A stretch of 33,500 nt of DNA from Prevotellamassilia timonensis (GTDB lineage Bacteria; Bacteroidota; Bacteroidia; Bacteroidales; Bacteroidaceae), in assembly GCF_021531665.1 (NCBI RefSeq), contig NZ_JADYUH010000027.1, positions 1 to 33,500 of the forward strand, written 5' to 3'. Positions 24,205 through 32,730 of the stretch are shown one piece after another (positions within the stretch are counted from its first letter, which is position 1; each line of letters starts with the position of its first letter). The position numbers and the translations under genes are program-made. The notes beneath the pieces are model-generated. The model worked only from the letters and a program-made list of their open reading frames with translations. It made no database searches and was not told where the DNA came from.

Positions 24205-25608
24205 ATGAAACGCATTTTCTCCATTTTCGTTCTTTGCCTGTGCTCCCTCGCCCTTTGGGCAGGGGGACAGGCGAAATATGTGTTCTACTTCATCGGCGAC
24301 GGCATGGGCGTGAATCAGGTGAACCTCGCCCAGACCTATCTCGCCGCCTTGGAAGGTCGCATCGGCATTCAACCGCTCTGCTTCACTTCCTTCCCGAACG
24401 CAGCCCTCGTCACCACCTACTCTGCCACCAACGGCGTCACTGACTCTGCCGCCGCCGGCACCGCCCTCTCCACCGGCAGCAAGACGAAGAACGGCGCACT
24501 CGGCATGAAGGCTGACGGGAAGACACCGCTACAAAGCATTGCCCGACAGGCTGCTGCCCACGGCGCCGCCGTCGGCGTCAGCACCAGCGTCAGCGTGGAC
24601 CACGCCACTCCTGCTGCCTTCTATGCCCAACAAGCAGCGCGCTCCTCCTACCATGCCATCGGCACTGACCTCGTGCGCGCCGGCTTTGACTTCTATGCCG
24701 GCTCGGATTTCCTCCAGCCCACAACGAAGGAAGGCGGCGAAAACCTCTACGAACAATGTCAAAAAGCGGGATATGTCATTGCCAGAGGCTATGAAGACTT
24801 CCAGTCGCAGCAGAAAAAAGCAAAGAAACTCCTGCTCCTGCAAACGGAAGAAGCATCCGCCAAAGACAGAAGTTCTCTCCCCTATGCCATCGACCGCACC
24901 GATGACGCCCTGACCCTCAGTCAAATCACGCAGGCGGGCATTGACTTCCTTTCCCAAAAGAGCAAGAAAGGGTTCTTCCTCATGGTGGAGGGCGGAAAGA
25001 TTGACTGGGCATGCCACAGCAACGATGCCGCCACCGCCATCCACGAGATTCTGGACATGGACAAGGCGGTGAGCATCGCTTTTGATTTTCTCAAAAAACA
25101 CCCCGAGGAAACACTCATCGTCGTCACCGCTGACCACGAGACAGGAGGACTGGTCATGGGTCGCGGTCCCTACGAACTCCACTCTGACCTTCTGCAACAC
25201 CAGCGCATGAGCGTTGAAGCCTATGCTGCCCATCTCAAAGAACTCCAAAAGCAGCACGGCGATTCCCTCTCTTGGGACACGGTGAAGCAGGACCTTGCCG
25301 AAAATTGGGGTTTGGGAAAGGAAGTGAAACTTTCCGAAAAACAAGAGAAACGTCTGGAGAATGCCTTCCGCTCCATGAAAGAGGGTTCCTCGACTGACCA
25401 CAAAACGCTCTATGCCAGCATCAGCGCTCTTGCCGACGCCGCCCGCGCCACCCTTGCCGAGTGCGCGCTCATCGGTTGGCAGAGCGGCGGACACTCCAAC
25501 GGCTACGTCCCTGTCTTTGCCGTCGGAGTTGGTGCGGAGAAATTCCACGGACAGATGGACAACACAGAAATTCCCCTCCGAATCGCCGAAGCCGCCGGCT
25601 GGGAATGA
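24205..25608 (+). CDS. Secreted alkaline phosphatase
   Basis: A 467-residue periplasmic phosphomonoesterase of the PhoA superfamily. A signal peptide is visible (KRIFSIFVLCLCSLALWAGG). The first metal ligand is D32 in FYFIGDGMG. The nucleophile is S81 in VTDSAAAGTALSTGSKT. Further metal ligands are the His in CHSNDA of the EGGKIDWACHSNDA segment, Asp and His in VTADHETGG, and His in SGGHSNGYVPVFA. The frame is open upstream to 24163 inside pyrE, but the ATG at 24205 directly precedes the signal sequence. Length is normal for Bacteroidales enzymes. No Pho box could be recognised. It probably frees phosphate from host or dietary esters. Confidence 0.95.
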   Translation: MKRIFSIFVLCLCSLALWAGGQAKYVFYFIGDGMGVNQVNLAQTYLAALEGRIGIQPLCFTSFPNAALVTTYSATNGVTDSAAAGTALSTGSKTKNGALGMKADGKTPLQSIARQAAAHGAAVGVSTSVSVDHATPAAFYAQQAARSSYHAIGTDLVRAGFDFYAGSDFLQPTTKEGGENLYEQCQKAGYVIARGYEDFQSQQKKAKKLLLLQTEEASAKDRSSLPYAIDRTDDALTLSQITQAGIDFLSQKSKKGFFLMVEGGKIDWACHSNDAATAIHEILDMDKAVSIAFDFLKKHPEETLIVVTADHETGGLVMGRGPYELHSDLLQHQRMSVEAYAAHLKELQKQHGDSLSWDTVKQDLAENWGLGKEVKLSEKQEKRLENAFRSMKEGSSTDHKTLYASISALADAARATLAECALIGWQSGGHSNGYVPVFAVGVGAEKFHGQMDNTEIPLRIAEAAGWE

Positions 25609-25627
25609 AAGATTGCGGGGAAAATTG

Positions 25628-25635
25628 TAACTTTG
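25628..25635 (+). promoter_or_regulatory. -7 promoter box for the HD hydrolase gene
   Basis: TAACTTTG matches TAnnTTTG, just after the phosphatase stop codon and 119 bp before the chosen start at 25754. It suggests a new transcription unit starting here. Confidence 0.5.
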
Positions 25636-25753
25636 CGCCCGCCGGGAGAGACACCGAGACGGAAACAGCCCCGAAAGACGGCGCGTGGAACCACCCAACA
25701 GCACGTTTCAAAAAGGCTTCCGTCTCACGTTCTTCCCTCCCCTGCCCCGCTTC

Positions 25754-26314
25754 ATGGACTTCCTTTCCCTCATCCATAAATACTACGCTGACAACCCCGA
25801 GTTGGAGAACCTGTTGCTTCTGCACAGCCGACAGGTGGCTCAGCGCGCGCTTTCCATTGCCCGGAAGAAACCGGAACTGAACATGGATTGCGAGTTCTTG
25901 GAAGAAGCCGCCATGCTCCACGACATCGGCATCTTCCTCACCGACGCTCCCGGCATCGGATGTCACGGCACGGAACCCTATCTGCTCCACGGTTTCTTGG
26001 GCGCAGAACTGATGAGACGGGAAGGACTGCCGCGAGTGGCGAGAGTATGCGAACGCCACACCGGCACGGGACTCACCGCTGAGCGCATCCAAGAACTGAA
26101 CCTGCCGCTCCCCGCCGGTTCCTACGAACCCGAAACGCTGGAAGAGAAGTTGATTTGCTATGCCGACAAATTCTTTTCCAAGAGTCATCCGGAGAGAGAA
26201 CGTTCCGTGGCAGACACCGCACGCAGTTTGGAAAAATTTGGTGCGGAAGGCGTGAAGAAGTTTTTGGACTGGGCAACGTTCTTTGAAGGAGAGTCAATCC
26301 TTGAAGGAGAATAA
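25754..26314 (+). CDS. HD-domain phosphohydrolase
   Basis: A 186-residue cytosolic protein of the HD superfamily. The metal-binding residues are seen in order: H24 (LLLLHSRQVA), the His-Asp pair H56-D57 (AAMLHDIGIF), the following CHG and HGFLGAELM histidines, and a late Asp in ICYADKFFSKS. Such proteins hydrolyse phosphate esters of nucleotides or related metabolites. The closest remembered annotation is the small uncharacterised HDIG/HDIG-like hydrolase of Bacteroidetes. The open frame starts at 25685, but the -7 box at 25628-25635 and the fit of the N-terminus favour 25754. It ends 42 bp before lptD. The substrate is unknown. Confidence 0.88.
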   Translation: MDFLSLIHKYYADNPELENLLLLHSRQVAQRALSIARKKPELNMDCEFLEEAAMLHDIGIFLTDAPGIGCHGTEPYLLHGFLGAELMRREGLPRVARVCERHTGTGLTAERIQELNLPLPAGSYEPETLEEKLICYADKFFSKSHPERERSVADTARSLEKFGAEGVKKFLDWATFFEGESILEGE

Positions 26315-26355
26315 CTTTAAAGAAGAGAAATCCCTGAAGGCGTGAAGATTTCACA

Positions 26356-29256
26356 ATGAGAAAGACACTACTGCTTTTCTGCTTGCTCTGTGCTGCTCTC
26401 TGTCTGACAGCAGCCGGACTTGACCTTTCCGTCGTTCTGCATCGCGGAGCCGACGGAAAAGTTGTGTCTTCAGCCGACACCGCCCGCACAGAAAAAACGT
26501 CTTCTCTCTCCGCCGACACCACCCGACGGCTCCCCCTCCCCAAAACTCTTCCCGACTCGGCAAAAACGGACACCACTGCCCCGAGGCTGCCTCTCCCCTC
26601 AGCCCGTCCGGAACGCAGCGACAGCGTGGGGAATGACACTGCCGCCGTGGATTCCGTGGTGACGGATTCCGTGAAGCCGAGGAAGCCGGGCATTGACTCG
26701 CCGGTGGAATATGTCGCAGAAGACTCCATGGTCTATGACGCCGCCACGGGACTGGTCCACCTCTACGGCAAAGCGCAGGTGACCTATCAGAACATGCAAC
26801 TTGACGCGGAGGAGATTGTGATGGACATGGACTCGAGCATGGTTCACGCCTGCGGTCGCAAAGACTCCACCGAAGAAAGCGGATTCAAAGGCAATCCGGT
26901 CTTCAAGCAGGGAAACGACCAGTATGACAGCGAGCGCATGTCCTTCAACTTCAAGACGAAGAAGGGCTTCATCAAAAACACCTACACCGCCCAAGGCAAC
27001 GGCTTCATGCAAAGCCAGCGCTCAAAACGAGCCGACGATGGCACGCTCTATTTGGAGCATGCAAAATATACCACCTGCGACGCCAAGCACCCGCATTTCT
27101 ACATCGCTCTTTCGCGTGGCAAGGTGCGACCGGGCAAGGAGACCATCTTCGGTCCCGCATATCTGGTCGTGGAGGACGTGCCGCTTCCGCTTGCCATCCC
27201 CTACGGCTTCTTCCCCATCAACAAAAAGTATTCTTCGGGTTTCATCATGCCTTCTTTCGGCGATGAAACGCAACGTGGTTTCTATCTGCGCGACGGCGGC
27301 TACTACTTCGCCCTCAACGACCGCATGGACTTGAAACTGCTGGGAGAAATCTACACGAAAGGCTCCTGGGGCATCAACGCTGAGTCAAACTACAAGCGGC
27401 GCTATAAATATAGTGGTAACCTCTACTTCAGTTATCTCTACACCGTGGAAGGAGAGAAGAACATGCCGGACTATGCCGTGACAAAGAGTTTGAAGGTGCA
27501 GTGGACACACACGAAAGACCCGAAGGCGAATCCGAACACGACCTTCTCAGCCCGCGTGAACTTTGCGTCTGAGAACTACGAGCGGAAGAATCTTTCGAGC
27601 ATGTATGACCCGCTTGCCTACACCCAAAGCACCCGAGCCAGTAGCGTCAGCTTCAGCCGCACCTTCCCGAACATCGGTCTCACCATCTCAAGTTCCGCCA
27701 ACCTCACGCAGAACATGAGAGACTCCTCCGTGGCGGTGACGCTGCCGGATTTGAGCATCTCTCTGTCGCGCTTCTATCCCTTCCGACGCAAAAAACAGGT
27801 TGGAAAAGAAAGATGGTATGAGAAAATTTCGCTCTCCTACACCGGTCAGCTCTCCAACTCCATCACCACGAAGGAAGACCAACTCTTCAAATCGAACCTC
27901 GTCAAAGACTGGCGCAACGGCATGCAGCACCGCATTCCCATCGATGCTACGTTCCAGTTGTTCAAATACATCAACATCTCGCCGACCTTCACTTTCCGAG
28001 ACATCATGTATGCCCAACGCATCAACCGCTCTTGGGACAGAGACGAACAGCGCGAGGTGAGAGACACAACCTATGGTTTCTACAACCTCTATGACTGGAG
28101 CCTCGGCGTTTCGGTGAACACGACGCTCTATGGTTTCTACAAACCTTGGAAACCGCTCTTCGGAAGCAAGGTCCTGGCTTTCCGACACGTCCTCAAACCC
28201 TCCGTCAGTTTCACCTACGCACCGGACTTCACCACCTCGCGCTACGGCTACACGCGGCAATATGAAATGATTGACGCGGAAGGGAACTCCACCTGGGTGC
28301 AATACTCGCCCTATCAGAACGGACTCTACGGCTATCCCTCCGGCACGCGGCAGGGCATGATTTCCATGTCGCTCAGCAACAACCTGGAGATGAAAGTGAA
28401 AAGCGACCGAGATTCCACGGGCATGAAGAAGATTTCGCTCATCGACGAACTCTCCGCCACGCTTTCCTACAACACCGCGGCAAAAATTCGACCGTGGAGC
28501 AACTTGAACATGCGACTCCGTCTGAAACTGACGCCGAAATACACGTTCTCCATGGCTGCGGTCTTTGCGACCTACGCCTACAAGTTCGACGAAACGGGAC
28601 GAGTCGTCACATCGGAGCGCACGGAATGGAGTTACGGACGATTCGGACGATTCCAAGGCATGTCGCAGAACCTCTCCTACACGCTGAACAACCAGACCTT
28701 CTCAAAACTCCTCGACTTCTTCCGGGGAAAGAAGAAAACAAACACCACCGAGTCTGACGACACCGACAATGACACCGAGACCACGCTGGAAGATGCAAAC
28801 GTCGATCCGGACCTCATTCAGGCTCGAAAGAGCGGAAAAAAGAAAAAGGAAAAAGCCACACTGGACGCTGACGGCTATCTCGCCTTCTCCATGCCTTGGT
28901 CGCTGACGCTCTCCTACGGCATCACCATGGCGGAAGACCGAAGCCGTCAAATCAACGTGCGCACCATGCGCTATCCCTACTCCTTCTCTCAAACGCTCAA
29001 CGCATCGGGCTACCTCCAAATCGCGGATGGTTGGAACATCTCCTTCGCTTCGGGCTACGATTTTGACTATCATGAACTCTCCATGACGACGCTTTCGGTG
29101 GCACGCGACCTTCACTGCTTCGAAATGTCGGCACAAATCGTTTTGAAACCCTACAGTTCCTTCAATTTCACCTTCCGTGCCCGCGCCTCGGAACTCGCCG
29201 ACGCTCTGAAGTGGGAGAAACGCAGTTCCTTCTCCACAAACGTGGAATGGTACTAA
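26356..29256 (+). CDS. lptD: LPS-assembly outer-membrane protein LptD (Bacteroidetes type)
   Basis: A 966-residue outer-membrane protein expected to insert lipopolysaccharide into the outer leaflet. After the signal peptide (RKTLLLFCLLCAALCLTAAG) comes a Ser/Thr/Pro/Asp-rich linker (about 30-115). An OstA/LptA-like jellyroll follows (about 120-260, VHLYGKAQVTYQNMQLDAEEI). The region LPLAIPYGFFPINKKYSSGFIMPSFG marks the start of the beta-barrel, which continues to the C-terminus. Strands with aromatic ends are seen throughout. Between about 790 and 835 lies a highly charged insert rich in Asp, Thr and Lys. A near-consensus -7 sequence TAACTTTA sits at 26312-26319, so it may have its own promoter. 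Length is in the usual range for Bacteroidales LptD. No LptE gene is recognised nearby. Confidence 0.92.
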   Translation: MRKTLLLFCLLCAALCLTAAGLDLSVVLHRGADGKVVSSADTARTEKTSSLSADTTRRLPLPKTLPDSAKTDTTAPRLPLPSARPERSDSVGNDTAAVDSVVTDSVKPRKPGIDSPVEYVAEDSMVYDAATGLVHLYGKAQVTYQNMQLDAEEIVMDMDSSMVHACGRKDSTEESGFKGNPVFKQGNDQYDSERMSFNFKTKKGFIKNTYTAQGNGFMQSQRSKRADDGTLYLEHAKYTTCDAKHPHFYIALSRGKVRPGKETIFGPAYLVVEDVPLPLAIPYGFFPINKKYSSGFIMPSFGDETQRGFYLRDGGYYFALNDRMDLKLLGEIYTKGSWGINAESNYKRRYKYSGNLYFSYLYTVEGEKNMPDYAVTKSLKVQWTHTKDPKANPNTTFSARVNFASENYERKNLSSMYDPLAYTQSTRASSVSFSRTFPNIGLTISSSANLTQNMRDSSVAVTLPDLSISLSRFYPFRRKKQVGKERWYEKISLSYTGQLSNSITTKEDQLFKSNLVKDWRNGMQHRIPIDATFQLFKYINISPTFTFRDIMYAQRINRSWDRDEQREVRDTTYGFYNLYDWSLGVSVNTTLYGFYKPWKPLFGSKVLAFRHVLKPSVSFTYAPDFTTSRYGYTRQYEMIDAEGNSTWVQYSPYQNGLYGYPSGTRQGMISMSLSNNLEMKVKSDRDSTGMKKISLIDELSATLSYNTAAKIRPWSNLNMRLRLKLTPKYTFSMAAVFATYAYKFDETGRVVTSERTEWSYGRFGRFQGMSQNLSYTLNNQTFSKLLDFFRGKKKTNTTESDDTDNDTETTLEDANVDPDLIQARKSGKKKKEKATLDADGYLAFSMPWSLTLSYGITMAEDRSRQINVRTMRYPYSFSQTLNASGYLQIADGWNISFASGYDFDYHELSMTTLSVARDLHCFEMSAQIVLKPYSSFNFTFRARASELADALKWEKRSSFSTNVEWY

Positions 29257-29338
29257 ATGCGCCGAAGACTCCCCGGCTGAAACTTGAAAATCATCACGGT
29301 GCAAAGCACCCCCTAATCTTCAAAACATTAAATCCATT

Positions 29339-30067
29339 ATGAAAAAACTCAAACAGACCATCCTCCCCATCTTCCTGACCGTCTTAGGCTGTCTCGCGCT
29401 TTTCACTTCCTGCGGCACGGAACAAGAAGAGTTTCACTCACTGCAAACAGGCTTCGCAAACGGAAGAAACTTCGCTTTCGCCGATGAAGTGAAAGCCGGC
29501 TTCGTCGTGATTGCCACCGACAGTTGGGAACTGACCCGTGACCTAACCTGGGTTACCCTCAACTATAACCGCCAGGACATGGACAAGGTGCAGGTGACCG
29601 TCCCCGCCGGCTACATGCGACGCGACACCGTCTTCATCAAAATGCAGCCGAACGAGACCACCGACACGCTGAAGTGCACCATCTCCTGCCAGTCCGCCAT
29701 GAGCGGAGGCTTTGCGCAGCGTCTCTTCTTCCACCTGCCGCATCTGAACATCTCCAACCCGGAAATCAGAAAATATCCCATCGAAGGCTATCACTGCGTC
29801 GCCGACATCCCCGCCTCCGGAATTGACATTGATGACTCAGTGCCCTACATTGAATTCACACCCTACGCCGAAGGAGCCACGCTCTCCTCTGAAGTGGAGT
29901 GGATTGTGCCCTCCGCCACCTCTGATTTTGAAAGTGGAAAAGCCGCTCGCGTGACGCTGGCAATTTCCAAAAACACCACCGGCGAACTCCGCCGCGGCGT
30001 CGTCAACGTCACTTCCAACGGAATCACCACGCCGGTGCTCATCCGTCAGGAAGCGGAGAAAAACTAA
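29339..30067 (+). CDS. BACON-like lipoprotein
   Basis: A 242-residue predicted lipoprotein. The signal peptide KQTILPIFLTVLGCLALFTSC gives a lipobox with Cys near residue 25. The body is beta-rich. One module of about 90 residues ends in the -DTVFIKMQPNETTDTLKCTISCQ region. A second ends in ARVTLAISKNTTGELRRGVVNVTSN with ITTPVLIRQEA, the signature ending of BACON-type domains. Such domains are usually glycan- or mucin-adhesion modules. It sits between lptD and the TonB-dependent receptor on the same strand and is closed by a terminator. A link to the neighbouring envelope genes is not established. A small GGTGC/GCACC hairpin lies upstream near 29299-29311. Confidence 0.8.
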   Translation: MKKLKQTILPIFLTVLGCLALFTSCGTEQEEFHSLQTGFANGRNFAFADEVKAGFVVIATDSWELTRDLTWVTLNYNRQDMDKVQVTVPAGYMRRDTVFIKMQPNETTDTLKCTISCQSAMSGGFAQRLFFHLPHLNISNPEIRKYPIEGYHCVADIPASGIDIDDSVPYIEFTPYAEGATLSSEVEWIVPSATSDFESGKAARVTLAISKNTTGELRRGVVNVTSNGITTPVLIRQEAEKN

Positions 30068-30080
30068 GCCCGAACCCCAA

Positions 30081-30147
30081 AAGAGTGAAACACTGCCGGA
30101 AGTATCTTCCGCCCCACCGCGAAGCAGTGTTTCACTCTTCTTTTTTT
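30081..30147 (+). terminator. Branched terminator after the BACON-like lipoprotein gene
   Basis: A 16-bp perfect stem AAGAGTGAAACACTGC / GCAGTGTTTCACTCTT (30081-30096 and 30124-30139) is followed by C and seven T. The 27-nt loop holds a second hairpin, CGGAAG-TAT-CTTCCG (30097-30111). Confidence 0.92.
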
Positions 30148-30174
30148 CATCAATCTCTCACTCATTTATTTTTC

Positions 30175-32247
30175 ATGTCACATTTTTCAGTCTCCGCACG
30201 TCCGCTGACCTTCCGTCGGTTCTCGCGCAAGAACTGGAGTCTGTTTGCATGCTTGCATCGTGAGGTGCGCATCGGCGTCCTCACCGTTGCCACGCTGCTC
30301 ACCGCCTCGCCCCGCCTTTCCGGCGCCACGCTGAAGACGGTGGAAGGAAGCGATTCGCTCAGCAAGAACCTGCCGACAGACACTCTTTCTCTTGCCGAGG
30401 CGACAGTCTCAGCCTCACGTGCCCCGCTGCGCTCCGGCATGGCAGCCCGACAGGTTGTCACACTCGGACGCGAAGAACTCTCCGCCGCGGGAGTCAAAAG
30501 TCTCAACGACGTTCTCAAACTCAATCCTTGTGTCGATGTCCGTCAACGCGCAGGGTTTGGTATTCAAACGGACATTTCCATCGACGGAGGAACGCACGAC
30601 CAGATTTCTCTTTTCATTGACGGCGTTCCCATTGTCAATCCCCAGACCGGGCACAACGCTGCCGACTTCCCCATCAATCTTTCCGACGTGGAGCGCATCG
30701 AAATCATCGACGGCGCCGACTCCCGCGTGGCTGGAAGTCAAGCCTTCAGCGGCTCCATCCACATCATCACGCGACGCGACACCGTCTCCTCGCCCTTGGA
30801 AGCCTCTGTCGAAGGAGGCTCCTATGGCACGCTCCGCACCGCAGCCCGCACCGCCTGGACGCTTCCCAATGGATGGAGCGTTTCCGGAAGCGGAAGTTGG
30901 CAACGCTCCGACGGCGCAGTGAAAAACGGTTCCTTCCAAAGCGGAAAGGCTTTTGCACGCATCGCACGCACCGCAGAAGACTTTGACTTCAGTCTCTTCA
31001 GCGGCGTCACTGCCTCGGACTTCGGAGCCAACACTTTCTACTCTGCTGCCTATCCGGACCAATGGGAAACGCTGCGACGCTTCCTCGTCGCCGCACAAGC
31101 CGAAACAAAAAAAGGACGCCTACGCTTTCAGCCGCGCGTTTCCTGGCTTCGGAACGTGGACCATTTTCAACTGATTCACCACTCCAACCTCGGCGAAAAC
31201 TATCACAGCAGTGACGTCTATGACCTCTCCCTCAACGCCTGGACGGATTGGGCGTGGGGACGCACAGCCTTCGGGGCAGAACTCCGACAAGACCACATTT
31301 TCAGTTCGAACCTTGGAAAACCAATGCAGGAAGATCAATGGGTCGGCGTCGCCGGAGCACCGGGAAAACACTACACCATGGAGGACGAGCGCACGAACAT
31401 CTCCTACTTCATCGAACACAACGCGCGCATCGGACGTCTCAGCCTCAGCGCAGGCGTGGTGGCACAGAAGAACAGTGCCGTGGCGGGAGGATTCCGCTTC
31501 TACCCCGGCACCGACCTCTCCCTCCGCCTGAACCACGGCTCCCGACTCTATCTCTCCGTCAACCGCTCGCTCCGCCTACCGTCCTTCACGGAATGGTACT
31601 ACAAAAGTCCCACGCAGGAGGGCAACGTCAATCTGCGACCCGAGGAGAGCACAGACCTGCGTTTGGGATACGGGCTGAAAAACGGAATCGTCAAACTGGA
31701 CGCACAGGTGCACTATCGCCGCTGCCAAAATCTGATTGACTGGATTATGCGCACTGCCGATGACATCTACCACGCCACGGCGTTCTCCACCGACGACTTC
31801 GGTGCGCGACTCGACCTCGACCTCGACCTCGACGAATGGTGGGGCACGAAACAACCCTTCACCTCCTTCTCCGTGGGATATGCCTGGCTGAACCGCCATC
31901 GCAGAAGCGGCGAAGCGTTCTACAAGTCAAACTATGCCATGGAACCGCTCCGGCACAATTTTGTCGTGCGACTCTCCCACCGAATCGTCAAAAACGTCTC
32001 GGCGGATTGGACTCTGCGAGGAAGAGACCGAGAGGGAAGTTTCATTGTCTATCAAGGCGGACAGTCCACGGGCGAACTGCGACCCTACGGCTTCCACGCT
32101 CTGCTCGACTGCAAAGTGATCTGGAAGCAGCCGCACTACAGCCTGTTTGTGGACATGACGAACCTGACCTCGCATCGCTACTATGACCTCGCAAACGTTC
32201 TCCAGCCCGGCTTCCTCTTCATGGCGGGCGTGAACTTCAAATTGTAG
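30175..32247 (+). CDS. TonB-dependent outer-membrane receptor (BtuB-like)
   Basis: A 690-residue TonB-dependent transporter. A long N-region (about 1-30) precedes the hydrophobic signal core (IGVLTVATLLTASPRLSGA). A short TonB-box-like segment TLSLAEATVSASRAPL follows. The plug domain (about 85-195) contains VKSLNDVLKLNPCVDVRQRAGFGIQTDISIDGG and ends in VERIEIIDGADSRVAGSQAFSGSIHIITR. A 22-strand-type barrel ends in PGFLFMAGVNFKL. The unusual N-region with FSRKNWSLFACLHREVRIGVL resembles that of Bacteroidales receptors I associate with cobalamin uptake, but no B12 riboswitch or btu gene is adjacent. The frame is open to 30085, which lies within the terminator, so 30175 is preferred. There is no SusD partner, so it is not a classical SusCD pair. 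The stop codon abuts the repeat block at 32247. Confidence 0.9.
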   Translation: MSHFSVSARPLTFRRFSRKNWSLFACLHREVRIGVLTVATLLTASPRLSGATLKTVEGSDSLSKNLPTDTLSLAEATVSASRAPLRSGMAARQVVTLGREELSAAGVKSLNDVLKLNPCVDVRQRAGFGIQTDISIDGGTHDQISLFIDGVPIVNPQTGHNAADFPINLSDVERIEIIDGADSRVAGSQAFSGSIHIITRRDTVSSPLEASVEGGSYGTLRTAARTAWTLPNGWSVSGSGSWQRSDGAVKNGSFQSGKAFARIARTAEDFDFSLFSGVTASDFGANTFYSAAYPDQWETLRRFLVAAQAETKKGRLRFQPRVSWLRNVDHFQLIHHSNLGENYHSSDVYDLSLNAWTDWAWGRTAFGAELRQDHIFSSNLGKPMQEDQWVGVAGAPGKHYTMEDERTNISYFIEHNARIGRLSLSAGVVAQKNSAVAGGFRFYPGTDLSLRLNHGSRLYLSVNRSLRLPSFTEWYYKSPTQEGNVNLRPEESTDLRLGYGLKNGIVKLDAQVHYRRCQNLIDWIMRTADDIYHATAFSTDDFGARLDLDLDLDEWWGTKQPFTSFSVGYAWLNRHRRSGEAFYKSNYAMEPLRHNFVVRLSHRIVKNVSADWTLRGRDREGSFIVYQGGQSTGELRPYGFHALLDCKVIWKQPHYSLFVDMTNLTSHRYYDLANVLQPGFLFMAGVNFKL
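31808..31834 (+). repeat. In-frame hexanucleotide repeat (LDLDLDLD) in the TonB receptor
   Basis: CTCGAC is repeated four times (31810-31833), encoding alternating Leu and Asp in a beta-barrel strand. The repeat unit is six bases, so slippage would keep the frame and only change loop or strand length. Confidence 0.6.
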
Positions 32248-32376
32248 GGGTGCTCTAAAATATAGGTTGCGTTGATTATTGAGTTCTTAGAGATGAACCT
32301 TTGTCAGTGAAGGGGTGTTCTAAAAATTAGGTTGAGTTGATTTTTGATTTCTTAGAGATGAACTTTTGTCAGTTGA
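32247..32376. repeat. Two tandem 65-bp repeats (32247-32311 and 32312-32376)
   Basis: Both units begin GGGGTGYTCTAAAA and end GATGAACYTTTGTCAGT with similar bases between. The first begins at the last base of the TonB receptor stop codon. The second unit forms the left end of the MITE-like element at 32312-32502. Confidence 0.8.
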
Positions 32377-32502
32377 GGAAGGAGCATAGCGGGCTATGTG
32401 ACTGACGAAACTTACAAAAGGGCGCGCTAAGAAACGAAAAGCAACCAAAACGTAAGCACTTTCTTTTGAACGTTCCTTATCCCGTAATTTATAGAACACC
32501 CC
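32312..32502. mobile_element. MITE-like unit with terminal inverted repeats
   Basis: Left end GGGGTGTTCTAAAAATTA and right end reverse complement GGGGTGTTCTATAAATTA match at 17 of 18 bases and extend outward by AA. The 191-bp interior has the GGAGCATAG hairpin repeat in the middle and no open reading frame of note. No target-site duplication could be identified with certainty. It could be the non-autonomous form of an insertion sequence with similar ends, or simply a repeat unit. No transposase gene is in the window. Confidence 0.5.
32377..32441. repeat. GGAGCATAG palindromic repeat, copy 2
   Basis: The core GAGGAAGGAGCATAGCGGG is followed by CTATGTGACTGACGAAAC. The hairpin CATAG-CGGG-CTATG is at 32385-32398. 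The outer sequences TTTCTTAG and CTAAGAAA flank the core in inverted orientation, as in the surE-lpxB copy. A second copy of the same block follows at 32507-32571. Confidence 0.75.
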
Positions 32503-32506
32503 TTAA

Positions 32507-32571
32507 GGAAGGAGCATGGCAAACTGTGTGACTGACGAAACTGACAAAAGGACGCACCGAGAAGCGAAATA
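32507..32571. repeat. GGAGCATGG repeat, copy 3
   Basis: Similar to 32377-32441 over about 65 bp, with GGAAGGAGCATGGCAAACTG in place of GGAAGGAGCATAGCGGGCTA. The hairpin stem changes from CATAG/CTATG to CATGG/CTGTG, which keeps partial pairing through wobbles. It lies outside the right terminal repeat of the MITE-like unit. Confidence 0.65.
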
Positions 32572-32629
32572 CAGAAGCATCAAGTTCAAAAGCCGAAAAC
32601 CGGGGCGAAGGCAAAACGCCAACGACCCG

Positions 32630-32680
32630 AAACAGAAAGTTGCATCCGCGCGGTGGGGCGAATGCAACTTTCTTCTGTTT
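32630..32680. repeat. Long hairpin around GAAAGTTGCAT
   Basis: GAAAGTTGCAT at 32635-32645 pairs with ATGCAACTTTC at 32662-32672. The stem continues outward with AAACAG / CTGTTT after a two-base bulge. The loop CCGCGCGGTGGGGCGA is GC-rich. There is no T-run, so it is a structured repeat rather than a simple terminator. It sits in the spacer between the GGAGCATGG repeat and the right copy of the long repeat. Confidence 0.7.
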
Positions 32681-32730
32681 GCCCGCTCTTGCAACCCATG
32701 CTGCGTTCGTGCGCAAACGACTACTATACA

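Noticed and set aside
24529-25704. 391-codon minus-strand frame opposite alkaline phosphatase
   Set aside because: It lies opposite all the active-site motifs of the phosphatase and has no recognisable domain or start signal.
27688-28656. 322-codon minus-strand frame inside lptD
   Set aside because: It is antisense to the LptD beta-barrel, with no family signature.
30085-30174. N-terminal extension of the TonB receptor frame
   Set aside because: It lies within the terminator hairpin of the upstream lipoprotein gene; the later ATG gives a plausible signal sequence.
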